NCBI RefSeq assembly: GCF_000156715.1
Contig: NZ_DS999316.1
Span: 704,002 to 768,001, forward strand
Source of the DNA: Francisella philomiragia subsp. philomiragia ATCC 25015
Lineage (GTDB): Bacteria; Pseudomonadota; Gammaproteobacteria; Francisellales; Francisellaceae
Direction of reading: 5' to 3'
Length of the DNA: 64,000 bases
The position numbers and the translations under genes are program-made. Positions 1 to 8,280 of this stretch are shown piece by piece. Each line of letters starts with the position of its first letter. Position 1 is the stretch's first letter. The notes under the pieces were generated by a model that did no database searches, was not told the origin of the DNA, and worked only from the letters and a program-made list of their open reading frames with translations.

Positions 1-1
1 C

Positions 2-1039
2 GATGTTTCTTTCGAGCAAAGTTCTTCTGATTCTAAGTGGCCAGATAGAGTTGTTGTTGGTTATGTAAAAGGTTATGACTCTATATGGTATAGCCAACCA
101 GATACAACTAATAAAATGGTTTCAGAAGCTATGGATCATGGCTATAATGTATTAGCTTATGCTTTTGCTGGTCAATCTAAAGATGGTAATGTTTTCTTTA
201 CTAGCTGGACTAATGAACAAATTAGAGATCTACCTAACCAAATAAAAACCATTCATGATAAATATGGTATCGCACTTCTATCAATTGGCGGTGCTGAAAA
301 TTACTTTGAACCAGACATGACAACTGATGCAAATGCAGAAAATACTGGTAAAGCAATGGGTAAATTCTTAGCTGACAATGGTTTTGATGGTTTAGATATA
401 GACGTTGAACATCCGACTAATGGTGCTGAGAAAGATGAAAACTTCTTAAACTACATTGAAGCAACTAGAGCAGAGTTCAAATCTATAACAGGTAAAGACA
501 TGTTTTTAACTGCTGCTCCACAAGTTACTGGTTGGTATGGTACTGGTCCTTGGGCATCAGGTGAAGCTCATTTCGCGGAATCCACATATTCTCAAAACTT
601 TATGGACAATGCTCACTTTAATGCTATTTTCGTACAGACATATAACCAATATGGTGGAGCAAACCTATGTGGATTTGTTGGAACTGACACTGGATTCCTA
701 TCTTGTGCATTTAAACTTCTAACAGAAGAAGGACAAAAAGATATGCCTGGTATATCTGGTGACTGGCATGTACCTGCTGAAACAAAGCTTGTTTTAGGTG
801 TACCTGACTTTAAAGACCCTTCAGTAAGTGCTCAAGCTTACAAACAAGGGACTTGTTTAGCAGATGCTTCTTGCTCTGGAGCAGGTATATATGACCCAGC
901 TGAATTTACAAAAGATGTAACAGCAGGAAGCTTATCTAGTTATAATCAATATGGGGGTTCTATGACTTGGATAATGAATTCAGATGCATATCAAAACTGG
1001 TCTTGGGTTGACGGTGTTAAAAACGCATCATATAATTAA
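2..1039 (+). CDS. GH18 chitinase, C-terminal part (5' end outside window)
   Basis: The reading frame is open from base 2, so the start lies upstream; 345 residues are visible. It is a glycoside hydrolase family 18 protein that would cleave beta-1,4 links in chitin. A beta-1 strand (VVVGYVKGYDSIWY) is followed by a complete catalytic DxxDxDxE motif (DGLDIDVE, visible residues 129-136, acid/base Glu136), and the barrel continues to the C-terminus (GGSMTWIMNSD). The visible part has no carbohydrate-binding module, unlike the chitinase at 2866. The four cysteines in the C-terminal half suit an exported enzyme. Nothing can be said about the signal peptide or N-terminal modules. The short plus-frame reading inside it at 537-722 is a shadow. 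Confidence 0.9.
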   Translation, partial: DVSFEQSSSDSKWPDRVVVGYVKGYDSIWYSQPDTTNKMVSEAMDHGYNVLAYAFAGQSKDGNVFFTSWTNEQIRDLPNQIKTIHDKYGIALLSIGGAENYFEPDMTTDANAENTGKAMGKFLADNGFDGLDIDVEHPTNGAEKDENFLNYIEATRAEFKSITGKDMFLTAAPQVTGWYGTGPWASGEAHFAESTYSQNFMDNAHFNAIFVQTYNQYGGANLCGFVGTDTGFLSCAFKLLTEEGQKDMPGISGDWHVPAETKLVLGVPDFKDPSVSAQAYKQGTCLADASCSGAGIYDPAEFTKDVTAGSLSSYNQYGGSMTWIMNSDAYQNWSWVDGVKNASYN

Positions 1040-1147
1040 TTCAACCTAAAATTCTCAATTATTTTCTACAAAGGAATTCTCTGTTGTAAATTCTATTTTT
1101 TTAGCTCATACTTTGCTTTATATAAATAATCTACAAGGCAAAGTCGC

Positions 1148-1984
1148 TTAAAGAATTATTGTTTTATTATTGTAAATAAAGATTCTATCATTAAGAACTA
1201 GACTCAAAGCTGTTGATAAAACATTTTTTTCAACATCATGTCCAGCATCTCGCATATCTTGCCATGAGTAATTATGATCAACCCTAATTATATCCTGAGC
1301 TATAATTGGTCCCTCATCTAAATCATCTGTAACAAAATGACTAGTAGCACCTATTATTTTCACACCTCTTTCATAAGCTTGCTTGTATGGATTAGCCCCG
1401 ATAAATGCTGGTAAAAATGAATGATGAATATTAAGTAACTTACCTTGAAACTGCTCAACAAAACCAGGAGACAATATTCTCATATACTTCGCAAGTACAA
1501 TTACATCATAATCATATTTTTTTATGATATCTTGGACTTTTTTCTCATGCTCTTCTCGAGAAATCTCCTCATGAGAAACATATTCAAATGGTATATCAAA
1601 CTTCTCAACCAAATTCTTAAGATTATCGTAGTTTGATATTACTGCGGTAATATTAGCATCTAGTTTTCCTTCCGCATGCTTTATGAGCAAATCCCCCAAG
1701 CAATGCATTTCTTTTGTAGCCAAGATAACTATATTTTTTTTAGAAGAATCTACTAGTTTAATCTCTGAATTAGCAGGCAAAGTACTCTCTAAATCAACCA
1801 ACATTTGCTCAATGTTTACTTTTCCAGAAAACTCAGTACGCATAAAAAATTTATTATGCTGTTTATCAACGAATTCAGAGTTTCTCTCCACATTGAGATT
1901 ATTTTCATAGATAATTTTTGAAACTTTATAAACCAAGCCTTTTTGGTCATCTGTCTCAATCAATAATCGATACTTTTGCATCAT
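1148..1984 (-). CDS. purU: Formyltetrahydrofolate deformylase
   Basis: PurU hydrolyses 10-formyl-THF to THF and formate, balancing one-carbon pools and feeding formate to purine synthesis. The 278 residues match the family's usual length of about 280. An N-terminal ACT domain (about 5-80) precedes a formyltransferase-type hydrolase domain (about 85-270). The catalytic Asn and His sit in NIHHSFLPAF, and the catalytic Asp in SHFVTDDLDEGPII. Two ATG codons in tandem begin the gene and no good Shine-Dalgarno is visible, so the start may be 1984 or 1981. It lies downstream of upp on the same strand with an 82-bp AT-rich gap, so co-transcription is possible but not shown. Confidence 0.93.
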   Translation of the reverse strand: MMQKYRLLIETDDQKGLVYKVSKIIYENNLNVERNSEFVDKQHNKFFMRTEFSGKVNIEQMLVDLESTLPANSEIKLVDSSKKNIVILATKEMHCLGDLLIKHAEGKLDANITAVISNYDNLKNLVEKFDIPFEYVSHEEISREEHEKKVQDIIKKYDYDVIVLAKYMRILSPGFVEQFQGKLLNIHHSFLPAFIGANPYKQAYERGVKIIGATSHFVTDDLDEGPIIAQDIIRVDHNYSWQDMRDAGHDVEKNVLSTALSLVLNDRIFIYNNKTIIL

Positions 1985-2066
1985 ATATTTTAAAAGAAAT
2001 TAATAATAACCATAAACTATAATACATAATTATTATTTTAGTTAGATTTTTAATTATTTTTTTGAT

Positions 2067-2696
2067 TTATTTAGTTCCAAATATCTTGTCCCCAGCATCT
2101 CCAAGACCTGGAATTATATATTTTTTCTCATTTAGATGACTATCTATAGATGCTGTATACAACTCAACATCTGGATGAGCATTAGCTAATGCCTCTATAC
2201 CTTCTGGAGCAGAAACTAGAGTAATTATTTTTATATCTTTTGACCCAGCTTTTTTTAATAATGTAACAGTTTCAATCATAGATCCTCCAGTTGCCAACAT
2301 TGGATCTACGATTAGTGCCACTCTCTCATCAAGCTTGTCACAAAGTTTAGCAAAATAAGCTACCGGTTTAGCAGTATTTTCATCACGGTACATACCAACC
2401 ATACTAACTTTTGCAGCAGGGACATGCTCAAACACCCCATCCATCATACCAAGCCCAGCACGGAGTATAGGTACAACAGTCAACTTCTTACCTTTGATTT
2501 GATCAACTTCGATATTTTCGCCTTGCCAGCCTAGAATTTCTGTTTTTTCAAGTTCAAACCCTGCTGTGACTTCATAAGTTAATAAGCTTGTTATTTCCTT
2601 AGTTAATCTTCTAAACTCTTGTGTACTTATTGCTAATGCGCGCATAAGACCAAGCTTGTGTTTAACCATAGGATGTTTGATTTCAACTACTTTCAT
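2067..2696 (-). CDS. upp: Uracil phosphoribosyltransferase
   Basis: Upp makes UMP from uracil and PRPP (pyrimidine salvage, cytosol). Length (209 aa) is that of the E. coli enzyme (208). Seen are the [12 protein letters not shown] segment and the PRPP-binding loop [13 protein letters not shown] (about residues 127-139), with a C-terminal [15 protein letters not shown] that binds uracil in this family. A TATAAT box with an upstream TG lies about 30 bases before the start. It stands between chiA and purU, but nothing in the sequence links its function to chitin. Confidence 0.96.
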
Positions 2697-2725
2697 AATT
2701 TTCTCGAGATAGACTAATTTGTTTA

Positions 2726-2734
2726 ATTATAACA
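2726..2734 (-). promoter_or_regulatory. Extended -10 promoter for upp
   Basis: Read on the minus strand the sequence is TGTTATAAT, a perfect TATAAT with the extended TGn. The -35 position 17 bases upstream is poor. Predicted transcription would start near 2719, about 20 bases before the upp ATG. The identical 9-mer precedes gyrB and cutC. Confidence 0.5.
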
Positions 2735-2786
2735 AAAGTTTATTAAATTAAGTGTTTTGAATTAGTTTATTACGATCATGAGGATA

Positions 2787-2820
2787 AATAACCTCCTTGC
2801 TGAATAATCAGGAGGTATAT
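2787..2820 (-). terminator. Possible weak terminator after chiA
   Basis: A 7-bp inverted repeat (ACCTCCT at 2791-2797, AGGAGGT at 2810-2816) encloses a 12-base loop, and a further AATA/TATT can pair across one bulged base. On the minus strand it is followed by TTATTTAT, a poor but U-rich tail. It lies 46 bases past the chiA stop and just upstream of the upp promoter, so it would separate the two. The short G+C stem and interrupted T tract keep confidence low. Confidence 0.35.
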
Positions 2821-2865
2821 TAAATAGGAAAGAATATTATTTAGAAATTTTTAGACAAAAGATTA

Positions 2866-5526
2866 TTACTGTTTTTCCCAAACACTACTATTTGATGGAG
2901 TATCTCCTTGAGTCCACCACTTAGCTTTGTATGTAGATCCTTGATAAGTTACTACTTGGCCACCGCTATATGCTTGACCTTGATTCCAAGCTTCACCGGA
3001 AACAAAAGGTTTTTTCCAAGCACCACCATCAGAAGGCTTGTTACCTTGAGTCCACCATTGCGCTTCATAACTTACACCATTATAAGTTACTTTATCGCCT
3101 TTATTATAGACTTTTGTAGCATCCCAAGTACCTGAAGCTGATGAGTTATCATTATCATTTCCTTGGTTTGTATCAGTATTACCTTGATCTGTGTTTCCTT
3201 GATCGTTACCCTGATCTGCGTCATCACCTTGATTATTATCTTGGTTATCAGTCTGACCAGAAACTGTACGCCATACACCCCACTGACCAGTTTGAGTAGG
3301 GTTCTCGCCTTGAGTCCACCATTGTGCCTCATATGTCACACCATTTACAACTACTCTATCACCCGTATTATAAACACTCTCAGCAGACCATGAGTTTGCT
3401 GTTTCGTCATCAGTATTTTGCTCTTGATTTTGATTTTCATCAGTGTTCTGATCATCAGTTTGATCTTGATTTTGATCTTCAGCTGGTTCTGCACCTACAG
3501 TTTCAAAAGTCAAACTATCTTCTCTAGATGTAGCAGATGTACTTGCAACAACTTCAACAGTGTATCTAGTACCTTTCTCTAAATTAGTTAGTACATAGTT
3601 TAGAGCAGTAATATTCTCAGCAATCACATTACCATTTACTATCACTTTATAACTAATAGAACCATCTAGTTCTGGTTTGTTCCAAGATACTGTAGCAGAA
3701 TTTTCAGTAACATCTGTTACAGATACATTAATTGTGTCAGATGCATATACTTTAGCAACAGCATTTATCAATGATTTGTTAGGATCTGTAGAATCATTAT
3801 CTGCTTGCCAGAACATAGTACCACCAAGATTTCTACTCTTAGTATACTTAGTCTTCTCACCTACAGACCAAACATCATCATAAGTTATAAATGATTTAGT
3901 TGATGAACTATATGCCCAAGGCTGCATTGCAACCTTACCATATTTGTTAAATACATCGACATTATGGCTAATATCATAGTACTTAAGATTAGCCAAACCA
4001 CTAACAGGCTTAGCTGTACCACAACCAGTAACTGGATCATTTACAGGGTTAACTAAACATTTATAGTCAAATACACCTGCTTCGTAATCACCTATACCAG
4101 GTGCTGTAATAGTTTGGAAAAGACCTCCATCAACATCACTATCTACAGTCATCGATCTAGCATATAATGGCAAGCCAACAATTAATTTCTTAGCAGGTAC
4201 ACCTGCTGCAATATATGCATCTACTGCACCTTTAATTGACCAGCCTCCTTCTTTACCTATAGCTTGAACTAAGGTAACGCCATCTTTACCAATATCAGTA
4301 ACATTATCTTGAGCATCAACAGGAGAAGCTCCAGCTGAGTATACTCTATTACTGTATGGAGTATTGCTAGGGAAGTCAGTTGATGCTTGGAAGTATGCAG
4401 GGAAACCTGTACCCCAACCACCTTGATAGTCATAACTCATAATATTGATTTCATCCATCAATTCACCAGTTTGCTTCCAGAAATCTGATACGCTATTTGG
4501 ATTACTCGGATTTTCCATTGCCTCGATACGACTTCTAGCACCATTCACAGCTATAGCAAGGTAGTATTTCTTACCATCTGCTTTACCAGCCTTATCTAAC
4601 TCTGTACGCAATACTTTGAAGAAAGCTAACATCTTCTTAGCTGGTGCCACATCATTACCATAATCTGACCACCACTCCCAGTCGATATCAATACCATTGA
4701 AACCAAGCTTACGCATAAGCTCAATTGATTGATCTGCAAAATTTTGCATACTTTGTGGATTTGAAGCTAACTGCTCAAACATCGGAGCAGTTGTGATTCC
4801 ATTATTTGTCCAACCACCAAATGATAAAAATGATTTTAAATATGGATATTTTTTAGCTGCTCTAGCTGCTGCAGACAGACCCCATGAATCTGCTGAAGCA
4901 TCTAATGTTTTGATATTACCAGTATTTTTATCAAACCCTATAAACGCATAAATTATAGTGTTTAACTTATCGTATTTGAAATCATACGGGTTATATTTAC
5001 GACCCCAGACAGCCCATTGTGCATAATATGCAGCATTTGTATATCCTGGTGTTGGATCTTCACAAACATTATTTTCACATGGTCTTTGAATATCTAGATC
5101 TTTACCATCTACTTTTAGACTACTTACGATAGGAACTACTACTCCTGGTAATACAACTGCATTACCAGAGTCTGTACCCATAATGTCACATGACTGACTA
5201 AAGTTAAATGATGCAGTATCATCTTTTAATGTCATTTTTGTTACAAAATCACCATTGGCATTCTGAGTAGTATCAAAATTAACATTATCAACAGTTGTAC
5301 CAAAACAATTACCCCAACCTGCTTTAGGTTTAAAGTTACTTGTAAATTCAACTGTTTTACCAGATGCTACATTATTAATACTTAAAACAATTTTATTATT
5401 ATAGTCCTTAAATGGTGCTTTGAAATCATAAGTTTTGACATCATTTACTGGAGCTGCTTCAGCTACTGCAAAAGAACCAACACCCATCAAAGCGCATACC
5501 ATTGAAACTAATTTTGTTTTGTTCAT
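2866..5526 (-). CDS. chiA: Secreted multi-domain GH18 chitinase with three CBM5/12 modules
   Basis: Secreted endochitinase-type enzyme of 886 residues. In order: signal peptide (about 1-24, ending AVAEA), an N-terminal beta-rich module with cysteines (about 25-155), a GH18 barrel (about 160-590), a fibronectin type III domain (about 595-678), an N/Q/D/T/E-rich linker, CBM5/12 (about 710-752), a second low-complexity linker (755-795), and two more CBM5/12 modules to the C-terminus. Each CBM carries a WWTQG aromatic signature. The catalytic motif is NGIDIDWE (277-284): the general acid Glu284 and both inner Asp are present, but the first Asp of DxxDxDxE is Asn. The start at 5526 is chosen because AAGGAG lies 6 bases before it; an in-frame ATG 18 bases upstream has no such site. 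Gene order next to upp and kbl matches Francisella chiA as I recall it. Confidence 0.94.
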   Translation of the reverse strand: MNKTKLVSMVCALMGVGSFAVAEAAPVNDVKTYDFKAPFKDYNNKIVLSINNVASGKTVEFTSNFKPKAGWGNCFGTTVDNVNFDTTQNANGDFVTKMTLKDDTASFNFSQSCDIMGTDSGNAVVLPGVVVPIVSSLKVDGKDLDIQRPCENNVCEDPTPGYTNAAYYAQWAVWGRKYNPYDFKYDKLNTIIYAFIGFDKNTGNIKTLDASADSWGLSAAARAAKKYPYLKSFLSFGGWTNNGITTAPMFEQLASNPQSMQNFADQSIELMRKLGFNGIDIDWEWWSDYGNDVAPAKKMLAFFKVLRTELDKAGKADGKKYYLAIAVNGARSRIEAMENPSNPNSVSDFWKQTGELMDEINIMSYDYQGGWGTGFPAYFQASTDFPSNTPYSNRVYSAGASPVDAQDNVTDIGKDGVTLVQAIGKEGGWSIKGAVDAYIAAGVPAKKLIVGLPLYARSMTVDSDVDGGLFQTITAPGIGDYEAGVFDYKCLVNPVNDPVTGCGTAKPVSGLANLKYYDISHNVDVFNKYGKVAMQPWAYSSSTKSFITYDDVWSVGEKTKYTKSRNLGGTMFWQADNDSTDPNKSLINAVAKVYASDTINVSVTDVTENSATVSWNKPELDGSISYKVIVNGNVIAENITALNYVLTNLEKGTRYTVEVVASTSATSREDSLTFETVGAEPAEDQNQDQTDDQNTDENQNQEQNTDDETANSWSAESVYNTGDRVVVNGVTYEAQWWTQGENPTQTGQWGVWRTVSGQTDNQDNNQGDDADQGNDQGNTDQGNTDTNQGNDNDNSSASGTWDATKVYNKGDKVTYNGVSYEAQWWTQGNKPSDGGAWKKPFVSGEAWNQGQAYSGGQVVTYQGSTYKAKWWTQGDTPSNSSVWEKQ
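3142..3262 (-). repeat. Short degenerate coding repeats of the second ChiA linker
   Basis: This stretch encodes an N/Q/D/G/T linker of about 40 residues in which NQGN, DQGN and DQGNTD recur; on the plus strand it reads as repeated ACCTTGATC/TTACC units. It joins the first and second chitin-binding modules. Such repeats can change copy number by slippage, which would alter linker length without shifting the frame if units are multiples of three. Confidence 0.7.
3409..3490 (-). repeat. Short coding repeats of the first ChiA linker
   Basis: Repeated TTGATC/TTGATTTT units on the plus strand encode the acidic DQNQDQTDDQNTDENQ-type linker (about residues 679-707) between the Fn3 domain and the first CBM5/12. 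The composition is typical of flexible linkers in secreted polysaccharide-degrading enzymes. Confidence 0.65.
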
Positions 5527-5556
5527 GAATTTCTCCTTATACAAAGATTAATAACC

Positions 5557-5573
5557 GTAAGCATATTGCTTAC
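5557..5573. promoter_or_regulatory. 17-bp perfect dyad in the chiA leader, candidate operator
   Basis: GTAAGCA-TAT-TGCTTAC is a perfect inverted repeat with 7-bp arms, centred about 39 bases upstream of the chiA ATG. A third copy of the half-site, TGCTTAC (5586-5592, followed like the first by AAA), lies 19 bp further upstream in direct orientation. Spacing near two helical turns on one DNA face is typical of a dimeric regulator with an auxiliary half-site. No regulator gene lies beside it, so any binding protein would be encoded elsewhere. The dyad could instead form a hairpin in the leader mRNA. Confidence 0.6.
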
Positions 5574-5732
5574 AAATTAATTTTATGCTTACAAAATAAA
5601 GCAAATCAAGCAAATTTTTTTTAAAAACCTGTTTATTATGATTTGCATAAATAAATATTAATTTTTCTTTAAAGACCCTGCTGAATTTTTATTGAGACAC
5701 AATATAACATATAGCCAAAAATAAATAATTAT

Positions 5733-5767
5733 CAAAAACTAATAGCTCACAGCAAAAACTAATAGCT
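5733..5767. repeat. Two 15-bp direct repeats, 20-bp period
   Basis: CAAAAACTAATAGCT occurs at 5733-5747 and again, identically, at 5753-5767, separated by CACAG. The 20-bp period (about two helical turns) would place two bound protomers on the same DNA face. The repeats sit about 205-240 bases upstream of the chiA start and about 250-280 upstream of kbl. Confidence 0.65.
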
Positions 5768-5976
5768 AAATCTACAACAACATAATTAACTTTACAGTCG
5801 ACACCTATAATATAGAGCAAATAACTTATTAATTTTTTAAACAGCTTTATTTCATTAAATCTACAACTTATGAGCTAGCAGAATATTTACCAAGCAAAAA
5901 TAATATTCATTATTAATATAATTTGATATCAAATTGTTTTAAAAAGTATCTTTATTAGCTAATATTCTAAAGTCAA

Positions 5977-5982
5977 ATATAA
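5977..5982 (+). promoter_or_regulatory. Candidate -10 box for the kbl-tdh-permease operon
   Basis: A perfect TATAAT begins 37 bases before the kbl ATG, overlapping a TATAAA. A -35 element at the usual distance is weak (TTAGCT). AT richness makes chance matches common here. Confidence 0.35.
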
Positions 5983-6013
5983 TATAAACTCTATTTTTGA
6001 GAGGAGCTCAAAT

Positions 6014-7207
6014 ATGAATAATAATTTCTATGCTAATATTGAGAACAAAATACAAGAAATAAAAGAAGCTGGTACATACAAAAGCGAAAGAATAATAGCA
6101 ACCCCACAAGAACCTGTCATCAATCTAGAAAATGGTGAAACACTAATTAACTTCTGTGCAAACAACTATCTTGGCTTTGCAAATAATCCAGAAATAGTTT
6201 CTTATGCAAAAAACCATATTGAAGAATGTGGTTATGGTATGGCATCAGTTAGGTTTATCTGTGGTACAAACTCTGTGCATAAGCAACTAGAAAAAGAACT
6301 AAGTGAGTTCTTTGAGTTTGAAGATACAATCCTATATCCATCATGTTTTGATGCCAATGCAGGGCTTTTTGAGACACTTCTTACAAAAGAAGATGCTATC
6401 ATAAGTGATTCTCTTAATCATGCTAGTATTATTGATGGTGTTAGATTGTGCAAGGCGATGCGTTTTAGATATAACAATAATGATATGCAAGACCTTGAAG
6501 CAAAACTTATAGAAGCTGATCAAGCTGGAGCAAGATTTAAAATGATTGCTACAGATGGTGTCTTCTCAATGGATGGTATTATTGCTGATCTAAAATCGAT
6601 CTGTGACTTAGCTGATAAATATAATGCTATTGTTATGGTTGATGATTCTCACGCTTCAGGGTTTGTTGGTAAAAATGGTAAAGGTTCAATTGAGCATTGT
6701 GATGTTATGGGTAGAGTTGATATCCTAACTGGTACTCTAGGCAAAGGATTAGGTGGAGCTTCAGGTGGATACATTTGCGCTAAAAAAGAAGCAGTAGATT
6801 TACTTAAAAACCTTTCTAGACCATATCTTTTCTCAAATGCTTTAGCACCTATAATAGCTAAAACATCTATTAAAGCTTTAGAGATAACTAAAAATTCAAA
6901 TGAATTAAGAGAGCAATTACAGGCAAATCAACAGAGATTTAGATCAAAAATGACTGCCACAGGTTTTGATTTAATACCAGGAGAACACCCTATTATTCCT
7001 GTCATGATATACGATGAGAAAAAAGCAGCTGAATTTGCTGATAAGCTACTAGATTATGGTATATATGTAATCGCCTTTTCATATCCAGTGGTACCTAAGG
7101 GTAAAGCCAGAATTAGAACACAAATGTCTGCTGCTCATACTTTTGAGCAAATTGACAAAGCTGTTGATGGCTTTACAAAAGCTGCTAAAGAATTAGGTAT
7201 TATATAG
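6014..7207 (+). CDS. kbl: 2-amino-3-ketobutyrate CoA ligase
   Basis: PLP enzyme that splits 2-amino-3-ketobutyrate with CoA into glycine and acetyl-CoA, the second step of threonine breakdown by the Tdh-Kbl route. Its 397 residues match the E. coli protein (398). The PLP lysine is Lys244 in [14 protein letters not shown], the same position as in E. coli; [10 protein letters not shown] supplies the Asp and His that hold the cofactor. GAGGAG precedes the ATG. The tdh gene follows after 17 bases, so the two are surely co-transcribed. Confidence 0.97.
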   Translation: MNNNFYANIENKIQEIKEAGTYKSERIIATPQEPVINLENGETLINFCANNYLGFANNPEIVSYAKNHIEECGYGMASVRFICGTNSVHKQLEKELSEFFEFEDTILYPSCFDANAGLFETLLTKEDAIISDSLNHASIIDGVRLCKAMRFRYNNNDMQDLEAKLIEADQAGARFKMIATDGVFSMDGIIADLKSICDLADKYNAIVMVDDSHASGFVGKNGKGSIEHCDVMGRVDILTGTLGKGLGGASGGYICAKKEAVDLLKNLSRPYLFSNALAPIIAKTSIKALEITKNSNELREQLQANQQRFRSKMTATGFDLIPGEHPIIPVMIYDEKKAAEFADKLLDYGIYVIAFSYPVVPKGKARIRTQMSAAHTFEQIDKAVDGFTKAAKELGII

Positions 7208-7224
7208 TTAATAGGAATCAAACT

Positions 7225-8280
7225 ATGAGAGCACTTGCTAAATTAAAAAAAGAACCTGGTATTTGGATGATTGATGATGCTCCTATGCCAGAATATGGCT
7301 ACAATGATGTTTTGATTAAAATTAAAAAAACAGCAATTTGTGGCACTGATTTACATATTTATAATTGGGATAAATGGTCTCAAGCTACCATACCTGTACC
7401 AATGATTACCGGACATGAGTTTGCTGGCGAAGTTGTAGCCAAGGGAAATGGTGTCACAAGTGTAGATGTTGGTGATAGAGTATCTGGTGAAGGTCATCTT
7501 GTATGTGGACAATGTCGTAATTGTAGAGCAGGTAAACGCCATCTTTGTAGAAAAACCATAGGAATAGGTGTAAATGTACAGGGAGCTTTTGCTGAATATT
7601 TAGTAATGCCAGCTGTCAATGTTTTTAAAATCCCTGATTCTATCAGTGATGATATAGCTAGTACATTCGATCCTATGGGTAATGCTATTCATACAGCACT
7701 TTCATTTAACCTAACAGGTGAGGATGTGCTTATAACTGGAGCTGGTCCTATTGGACTTATGGCAGTCAAGATAGCAAGATTCTGTGGTGCTCGTAGAATA
7801 GTTATCACGGATATTAATGAATATCGTCTACAGATGGCTAGAAACTTCGGAGCTACTGTTGCAGTAAATGTATCAGAATTTCAAAATCAACAACAATTAA
7901 CCGCAAAAATGCGTAAAGTTATGTCAGAAATTGGCATGACAGAAGGGTTTGATGTAGGTCTAGAAATGTCTGGGATTAACTCAGCAATATCTATGATGCT
8001 TGATGTTATGAATCATGGTGGCAAACTGTCACTTTTGGGCATATCAGCTGGTGATATCTCTGTTGACTGGGGGGCTATATTGTTCAAAGGCCTTACTCTT
8101 AAAGGTATTTATGGCAGAGAAATGTTTGAAACATGGTATCTGATGACTAGTATGCTTCAAGCAGGCATGGATATGGAACCAATCATCACACACAGACTTC
8201 ATATTGATGATTATCAAAAAGGATTTGAAATAATGAAAAGTGGTCAATGTGGTAAAGTGATATTGGATTGGAGTAGGTAA
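7225..8280 (+). CDS. tdh: L-threonine 3-dehydrogenase
   Basis: Zinc-dependent, NAD-linked medium-chain dehydrogenase that oxidises threonine to 2-amino-3-ketobutyrate, the substrate of the kbl product encoded just upstream. The catalytic zinc ligands are visible as Cys39 (AICGTD) and His64-Glu65 (GHEF), and the structural zinc set as Cys94, 97, 100 and 108. A Rossmann [10 protein letters not shown] motif binds NAD. Length is 351 aa against 341 for E. coli. The stop codon directly abuts the start of the permease gene. Confidence 0.97.
   Translation: MRALAKLKKEPGIWMIDDAPMPEYGYNDVLIKIKKTAICGTDLHIYNWDKWSQATIPVPMITGHEFAGEVVAKGNGVTSVDVGDRVSGEGHLVCGQCRNCRAGKRHLCRKTIGIGVNVQGAFAEYLVMPAVNVFKIPDSISDDIASTFDPMGNAIHTALSFNLTGEDVLITGAGPIGLMAVKIARFCGARRIVITDINEYRLQMARNFGATVAVNVSEFQNQQQLTAKMRKVMSEIGMTEGFDVGLEMSGINSAISMMLDVMNHGGKLSLLGISAGDISVDWGAILFKGLTLKGIYGREMFETWYLMTSMLQAGMDMEPIITHRLHIDDYQKGFEIMKSGQCGKVILDWSR

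Larger units (their letters stand above)
5527..6013. other. 487-bp intergenic region between divergent chiA and kbl
   Basis: No convincing coding frame is present. The region is very AT-rich. It holds the chiA leader with its dyad and third half-site (5557-5592), a pair of 15-bp direct repeats (5733-5747 and 5753-5767), a 12-bp repeat TAAATCTACAAC (5767-5778 and 5856-5867), and a TATAAT box (5977-5982) before kbl. Its length and repeat content are exceptional in this gene-dense window and suggest regulated divergent promoters. Confidence 0.7.

Noticed and set aside
3142-3490. CRISPR-like or tandem repeat array
   Set aside because: The units are short, degenerate, in frame within chiA, and encode protein linkers; there are no spacers of constant length.
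5526-5544. Six extra codons at the start of ChiA (MYKEKF)
   Set aside because: AAGGAG lies inside this stretch, 6 bases before the second ATG, and the shorter form gives a normal signal peptide.
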